DNA of 17,128 bases from Cypionkella sp. (GTDB taxonomy: Bacteria > Pseudomonadota > Alphaproteobacteria > Rhodobacterales > Rhodobacteraceae). Numbering within the stretch: position 1 is the stretch's first letter; every line of letters begins with the position of its first letter. Positions 14,337 to 17,128 of this stretch are shown in pieces. The stretch lies in assembly GCA_018063485.1 (NCBI GenBank), contig JAGPBG010000007.1, positions 1-17,128 on the forward strand, given 5' to 3'. The notes under the pieces were generated by a model. It made no database searches. It was not told the DNA's origin and was given only the letters and a program-made list of their open reading frames with translations. The translations under genes and the position numbers were made by a program.

Positions 14337-15796
14337 TTGCGCTGCCCGACGTAGCGGCCCACCGCTTCGGGGCGCGGCAGGTTGGCATGGGCGGCGGCAA
14401 TCGGGCGGACCTTGTCAAGGATCACCGCCGGGGCCGCACAGGTTTTGCCCGCCTTCATATCCACATGCAGCAGGATTTGCTCGACCGTGGCCACCGGCTG
14501 ATCGCCTTTCAGGATGCGGATGAACAGATGCAGGCGCTTGTTATCCACGCTCAACACCTGCACGGTGCCGACCAGTTGGTCGCCCAGTTTGGCCTCATCC
14601 AGATGCATGATGTGGTTTTCGGCGGTGTAATAGGAATGCCCGCCCTTCACATAGTCCATATCCGCGCCGATCAGCCGCAGGAAAGCATCACAGGATTCGC
14701 TTGCCGCAAAGAGGTAGCGGCTTTCGGTCATATGGCCGTTATAGTCGATCCAGCCGGGCAGAACCTGCATCTGCGCCATGACCATCGGTGCACCTTCGGC
14801 CGCGCGACCATCGGCGTGGAACACCGCGCGGCGGCGGTCGTCATGCTCGCGCAGCACCTTGCCCGCGCCCCAGTTGCGGTCTTTCAAGGCCCGCAGAAAG
14901 CCGATCAGGTTGCTGTCGCGGATACGCTCCAGCTCGCGGATCGTGTGCATGCCAGATTGCGCATCCGACTGGCCCGCGATCAGGTCCACAAGCTCGTCGT
15001 TGAACTCGGGCACGTCCATCAGCTTGGTCCAGGGCCAGGTCAGGCAGGGGCCAAACTGCGCCATGAAATGCTTCATCCCGGCCTCGCCGCCCGCCACGCG
15101 ATAGGTCTCAAACAACCCCATCTGGCCCCAGCGCAGACCAAAGCCCATGCGGATCGCCTCGTCGATTTCTTCCGTCGTGGCGATGCCGTCCTTGACCAGC
15201 CACAGCGCCTCACGCCAGACGGCCTCAAGGAAACGGTCGGCGATATGGGCGTCGATTTCCTTGCGCACATGCAGGGGGAACATGCCGATTTCGCGCAGGA
15301 TGGTTTTGGCAGTCTCAATCACTTTGGCGTCGGAGCGCGGCGACGGCACCACCTCGGCCAGAGGAAGCAAATAGACCGGATTGAAGGGGTGGGCGACAAA
15401 AATCACCGAAGGATTGGCCGCGCCCTCTTGCAACTGGCTGGGTTTGAAGCCGGAAGTCGAAGATCCGATCGGTGTGCCCAGCGGGGCCGATTGTTGGATT
15501 TGTGCAAAGACGCGATGCTTCAAATCCAGCCGTTCGGAAACGGATTCCTGAATGTATTCGGCACCCTCCACGGCTTCGGTGATGGTCTGCGCGAAGGACA
15601 GCTTTCCCTCCTTGGGCATCGGAATATCACTAAGGGCCGGCAAGGCCGCGCGGGCGTTGGCCATCACTTCGCTGATCTTGCGCTCGGCCTCGGGGTCGGG
15701 ATCGAACACCGATACGTTCCAGCCGTTAAGCAGGAACCGCGCCGCCCAACCGCCGCCGATAACCCCGCCGCCAATGATTGCTGCCTTGCGCGCCAT
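14333..15796 (-). CDS. lcdH: L-carnitine 3-dehydrogenase fused to a betainyl-CoA thioesterase domain
   Basis: Bifunctional enzyme of 487 residues. The first part (about 1-320) is a 3-hydroxyacyl-CoA-dehydrogenase-fold carnitine dehydrogenase that oxidises L-carnitine to 3-dehydrocarnitine with NAD. It shows AAIIGGGVIGGGWAARF (GxGxxG at 9-14), Asp32 in VFDPDP, and the catalytic dyad His136 (FVAHPFNPV) and Glu148 (LPLAEVV). The second part (about 335-487) is a hot-dog thioesterase with VLPGWIDYNGHMTESRYL (Asp351, Asn353, His355). Plain bacterial carnitine dehydrogenases have about 320 residues, so the extra 160 are the fusion. The same fusion is known from rhizobial carnitine pathways, where the thioesterase frees glycine betaine from betainyl-CoA, the product of the adjacent BKACE enzyme. 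AGGAAG before the ATG supports the start. The next gene overlaps by 4 bp. Confidence 0.95.
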   Translation of the reverse strand: MARKAAIIGGGVIGGGWAARFLLNGWNVSVFDPDPEAERKISEVMANARAALPALSDIPMPKEGKLSFAQTITEAVEGAEYIQESVSERLDLKHRVFAQIQQSAPLGTPIGSSTSGFKPSQLQEGAANPSVIFVAHPFNPVYLLPLAEVVPSPRSDAKVIETAKTILREIGMFPLHVRKEIDAHIADRFLEAVWREALWLVKDGIATTEEIDEAIRMGFGLRWGQMGLFETYRVAGGEAGMKHFMAQFGPCLTWPWTKLMDVPEFNDELVDLIAGQSDAQSGMHTIRELERIRDSNLIGFLRALKDRNWGAGKVLREHDDRRRAVFHADGRAAEGAPMVMAQMQVLPGWIDYNGHMTESRYLFAASESCDAFLRLIGADMDYVKGGHSYYTAENHIMHLDEAKLGDQLVGTVQVLSVDNKRLHLFIRILKGDQPVATVEQILLHVDMKAGKTCAAPAVILDKVRPIAAAHANLPRPEAVGRYVGQRK

Positions 15797-15827
15797 GCTT
15801 GAACTTCCTTGTTGTTCTGGGGATCGC

Positions 15828-15849
15828 CCCTCCCCAAAAAGGGGGAGGG
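15828..15849. repeat. GC-rich stem-loop CCCTCCCC/GGGGAGGG
   Basis: Perfect 8-bp arms at 15828-15835 and 15842-15849 enclose an AAAAAG loop. It lies 32 bp upstream of the carnitine dehydrogenase start, between that gene and the BKACE gene, and is followed on the plus strand by CGGTTT. Hairpins of this CT/GA-rich type are common dispersed intergenic elements in proteobacteria. Confidence 0.55.
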
Positions 15850-15894
15850 CGGTTTATCATGATCCTGCGAATGGGCCGCGGCCGCAAGCGCTTG

Positions 15895-15917
15895 CCTCCC
15901 CCTTATCGGGGGGGAGG
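15895..15917. repeat. GC-rich stem-loop CCTCCCCC/GGGGGAGG
   Basis: A second hairpin of similar composition, with 8-bp arms at 15895-15902 and 15910-15917, ends 13 bp from the BKACE stop codon. The flank reading GGGTCAGGGTGGGG at 15916-15929 is typical of dispersed proteobacterial repeats. In the minus-strand transcript it would lie right after BKACE and could act as a partial terminator or mRNA stabiliser. Confidence 0.5.
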
Positions 15918-15930
15918 GTCAGGGTGGGGC

Positions 15931-16845
15931 CTACCTCGGCAAAGGCGCGCGCTTTTCCAGCTTCAGTTTCGCGCGTACCTCGGCAGGCGTGATCACCCGC
16001 GCCCCAAGGTTCGAGATGATCGTTACCGCCCGCTCCACCAGTTGCGCGTTGGTGGCCAGCACGCCCTTGTCCAGCCACAAGTTGTCCTCCAACCCCACGC
16101 GCACATTGCCGCCAGCCAGGACACTCGCCGCCACATAGGGCATCTCGTTGCGCCCAATCGCAAAGGCGCTCCAATGCCAATCGGCGGGCACGTTATTGAC
16201 CATCGCCATGAAGGTGTTCAGATCGTCCGGCGCCCCCCATGGCACGCCCATGCAAAGCTGAACCAATACCGGCGCGGGGATGATCCCCTCTTTCGCCAAC
16301 TCTTTCGCCAGCCACAAATGCCCGGTGTCAAAGGCCTCGATCTCGATCCGCACACCCGCCGCCACCATTCGCTTGGCCATATCCCGCAACATGCCGGGGG
16401 TGTTGACCATCACGTAATCGGCCTCGTTGAAGTTCATCGTGCCGCAATCAAGGGTGCAAATCTCGGGGCGGCATTCCACCACATGCGCCACCCGCTCCTC
16501 GGCCCCCGCCATATCGGAATTACCCGCCATCCGGCCCATATCCTCGGTGCCGTCGAACATGAGATCCCCGCCCATGCCCGCCGTCAGGTTCAGCACCACA
16601 TCGGTGCCGGAATCGCGAATACGCTCGGTCACCTCGCGGTAAAGCGCGCGGTCACGGCTGGGCTTGCCGGTTTCAGGATCACGCACATGGCAATGCACCA
16701 CCGCAGCCCCCGCCTTGGCCGCATCAATTGCCGATTTGGCAATCTGCTCGGGCGAGCGCGGCACATGCGGGCTGCGGTCCTGGGTGCCGCCTGATCCGGT
16801 GACAGCACAGGTGATGAAGACATCGCGGTTCATAGCCAAGGGCAT
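15931..16845 (-). CDS. BKACE family (DUF849) 3-dehydrocarnitine cleavage enzyme
   Basis: Beta-keto-acid cleavage enzyme, related to 3-keto-5-aminohexanoate cleavage enzyme (Kce). With acetyl-CoA it should split 3-dehydrocarnitine into acetoacetate and betainyl-CoA, zinc-dependently, in the cytoplasm. The 304-residue protein shows FITCAVTGSGGTQDRSPHVP at the N-terminus, the metal ligands His51 and His53 in VVHCHVRDPETG, and Glu253 in VRVGLEDNLWLDKG, the counterpart of the third zinc ligand of Kce. The start at 16845 is set by GGAGGA (16851-16856) five bases upstream; an in-frame ATG at 16872 would add nine residues without support. It is the promoter-proximal gene of the carnitine cluster and directly faces the cdhR-like gene. 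The neighbouring carnitine dehydrogenase makes 3-dehydrocarnitine the clear best substrate among known BKACE activities. Confidence 0.92.
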   Translation of the reverse strand: MPLAMNRDVFITCAVTGSGGTQDRSPHVPRSPEQIAKSAIDAAKAGAAVVHCHVRDPETGKPSRDRALYREVTERIRDSGTDVVLNLTAGMGGDLMFDGTEDMGRMAGNSDMAGAEERVAHVVECRPEICTLDCGTMNFNEADYVMVNTPGMLRDMAKRMVAAGVRIEIEAFDTGHLWLAKELAKEGIIPAPVLVQLCMGVPWGAPDDLNTFMAMVNNVPADWHWSAFAIGRNEMPYVAASVLAGGNVRVGLEDNLWLDKGVLATNAQLVERAVTIISNLGARVITPAEVRAKLKLEKRAPLPR

Positions 16846-16918
16846 GGGAATCCTCCAAAGTGATTGCGGCAAGCATATCCGTCTTGCAAATCGCCGCGTG
16901 ACGATTTACGAAATATTC
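16846..16918. promoter_or_regulatory. Divergent control region, carnitine cluster / cdhR-like regulator
   Basis: These 73 bp separate the BKACE start from the regulator start. They contain TTGCGGCAA (16864-16872, half-sites TTGC and GCAA), the palindrome TTGCAA (16884-16889) and AAATCG-N8-CGATTT (16888-16907). These are candidates for binding by the adjacent regulator. Promoter boxes could not be assigned with confidence. Confidence 0.5.
16851..16856 (-). promoter_or_regulatory. Ribosome-binding site of the BKACE gene
   Basis: GGAGGA on the minus strand, five bases before the ATG at 16845-16843. It decides that start over the longer reading from 16872. Confidence 0.8.
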
Positions 16919-17128
16919 ATGGCAAAACCCGCAACGATTTTTGCTGCATCGCAGCAACCGCTCACCCTCGCACTCCTGGTGCTGCCGCAGGCCTCGATCC
17001 TCGAAGTTGCCTCCACTCTCGACCCGCTGCGCTCGGCCAATCGCCACCTTGGCAGCGATACTTATCGTTGGCGTGTGGTCACCCCCGCGGGCCAAGCCGC
17101 ACCCCTCACCTGCGGCATCGAACTGCCC
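16919..17128 (+). CDS. cdhR: GlxA/CdhR-type transcriptional regulator (3' end off the right edge)
   Basis: Only the first 70 residues are visible; the frame stays open to the window edge. The segment LTLALLVLPQASILEVASTLDPLRSANRH, of which the core is a DJ-1/PfpI-like first strand followed by the DPLRSANR helix, and then YRWRVVTPAG, matches the N-terminus of GlxA-family activators. These pair a DJ-1/PfpI-like sensor domain with a C-terminal AraC helix-turn-helix, here beyond the edge. CdhR of Pseudomonas is the family member that activates carnitine dehydrogenase genes. Divergent position beside the carnitine cluster makes the same role likely. The ATG at 16919 has no clear ribosome-binding site; an in-frame GTG at 16898 is a weaker alternative. 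Confidence 0.82.
   Translation, partial: MAKPATIFAASQQPLTLALLVLPQASILEVASTLDPLRSANRHLGSDTYRWRVVTPAGQAAPLTCGIELP
16941..16957. repeat. Perfect inverted repeat TTGCTGC-ATC-GCAGCAA at the start of the cdhR-like gene
   Basis: Seven-base perfect arms with a 3-base centre lie inside codons 8-13 of the regulator gene. It shares the TTGC/GCAA half-sites seen in the upstream divergent region, so it may be an autoregulatory operator or an mRNA hairpin near the start codon. Coding constraint alone could also produce it. Confidence 0.45.

Noticed and set aside
15871..15893. GC-palindrome region GGGCCGCGGCCGC as a regulatory site
   Set aside because: Short GC-only palindromes are frequent by chance in DNA of this composition, and nothing else marks it as functional.
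1..17128. CRISPR array, tRNA/rRNA genes, insertion sequences, integrase or attachment sites, toxin-antitoxin or phage-defence genes
   Set aside because: No spaced direct repeats, cloverleaf or rRNA-like sequence, transposase motifs or defence-type domains were recognised; the window reads as a metabolic and transport locus.

Overview
The window is GC-rich and densely coded, and looks like a chromosomal piece of an alphaproteobacterium, most likely Rhodobacteraceae (Roseobacter-type). Grounds: the gene families and their close fit to rhizobial/roseobacter choline-O-sulfate and carnitine enzymes, the tight gene packing with 4-bp ATGA overlaps, and GC-rich intergenic hairpin repeats of a kind I associate with that family. 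No rRNA, tRNA, CRISPR array, phage gene or transposase was seen.

Region 1 (1-4657, minus strand) is a peptide-type ABC importer operon. In transcription order it encodes a Tat-exported substrate-binding protein, a DppB-like permease, a DppC-like permease and a fused two-domain ATPase that runs off the left edge. Region 2 (4658-4983) is a 326-bp divergent control region. It holds a perfect 16-bp palindrome and a terminator-shaped hairpin. Region 3 (4984-7223, plus) is betC, choline-O-sulfatase, translationally coupled to a DUF1275/YoaK-type membrane protein. Region 4 (7264-8877, minus) is a BetA-like GMC flavin oxidoreductase. Divergent from it is a small SMR exporter of the Gdx/SugE type (9033-9353, plus).

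Region 5 (9359-16845, minus) is a six-gene gamma-butyrobetaine/carnitine catabolic cluster. In transcription order: a BKACE enzyme, an L-carnitine 3-dehydrogenase fused to a thioesterase, an SDR dehydrogenase, an acyl-CoA dehydrogenase, an ADP-forming acyl-CoA synthetase and a CaiD-like crotonase. Region 6 (16919 to the right edge, plus) is the start of a divergent GlxA/CdhR-type regulator, the expected controller of carnitine genes.

A coherent model (inference from family knowledge): the synthetase activates gamma-butyrobetaine, crotonobetaine or a carnitine isomer to its CoA thioester. The acyl-CoA dehydrogenase and the crotonase convert gamma-butyrobetainyl-CoA through crotonobetainyl-CoA to carnitinyl-CoA. 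A thioesterase frees carnitine, which the dehydrogenase oxidises to 3-dehydrocarnitine. BKACE uses acetyl-CoA to form acetoacetate and betainyl-CoA, and the fused thioesterase releases glycine betaine. BetC supplies choline from choline-O-sulfate, and the GMC enzyme may oxidise choline or a related alcohol. The whole window therefore reads as a quaternary-amine (osmolyte) acquisition locus converging on glycine betaine, with an importer whose cargo is unknown.

The less explained parts are the transporter cargo, the YoaK partner of BetC, the use of an ADP-forming synthetase in place of a CaiC-type ligase or CaiB-type transferase, and the structured intergenic DNA at 4676-4717, 12182-12402, 15828-15917 and 16864-16957.
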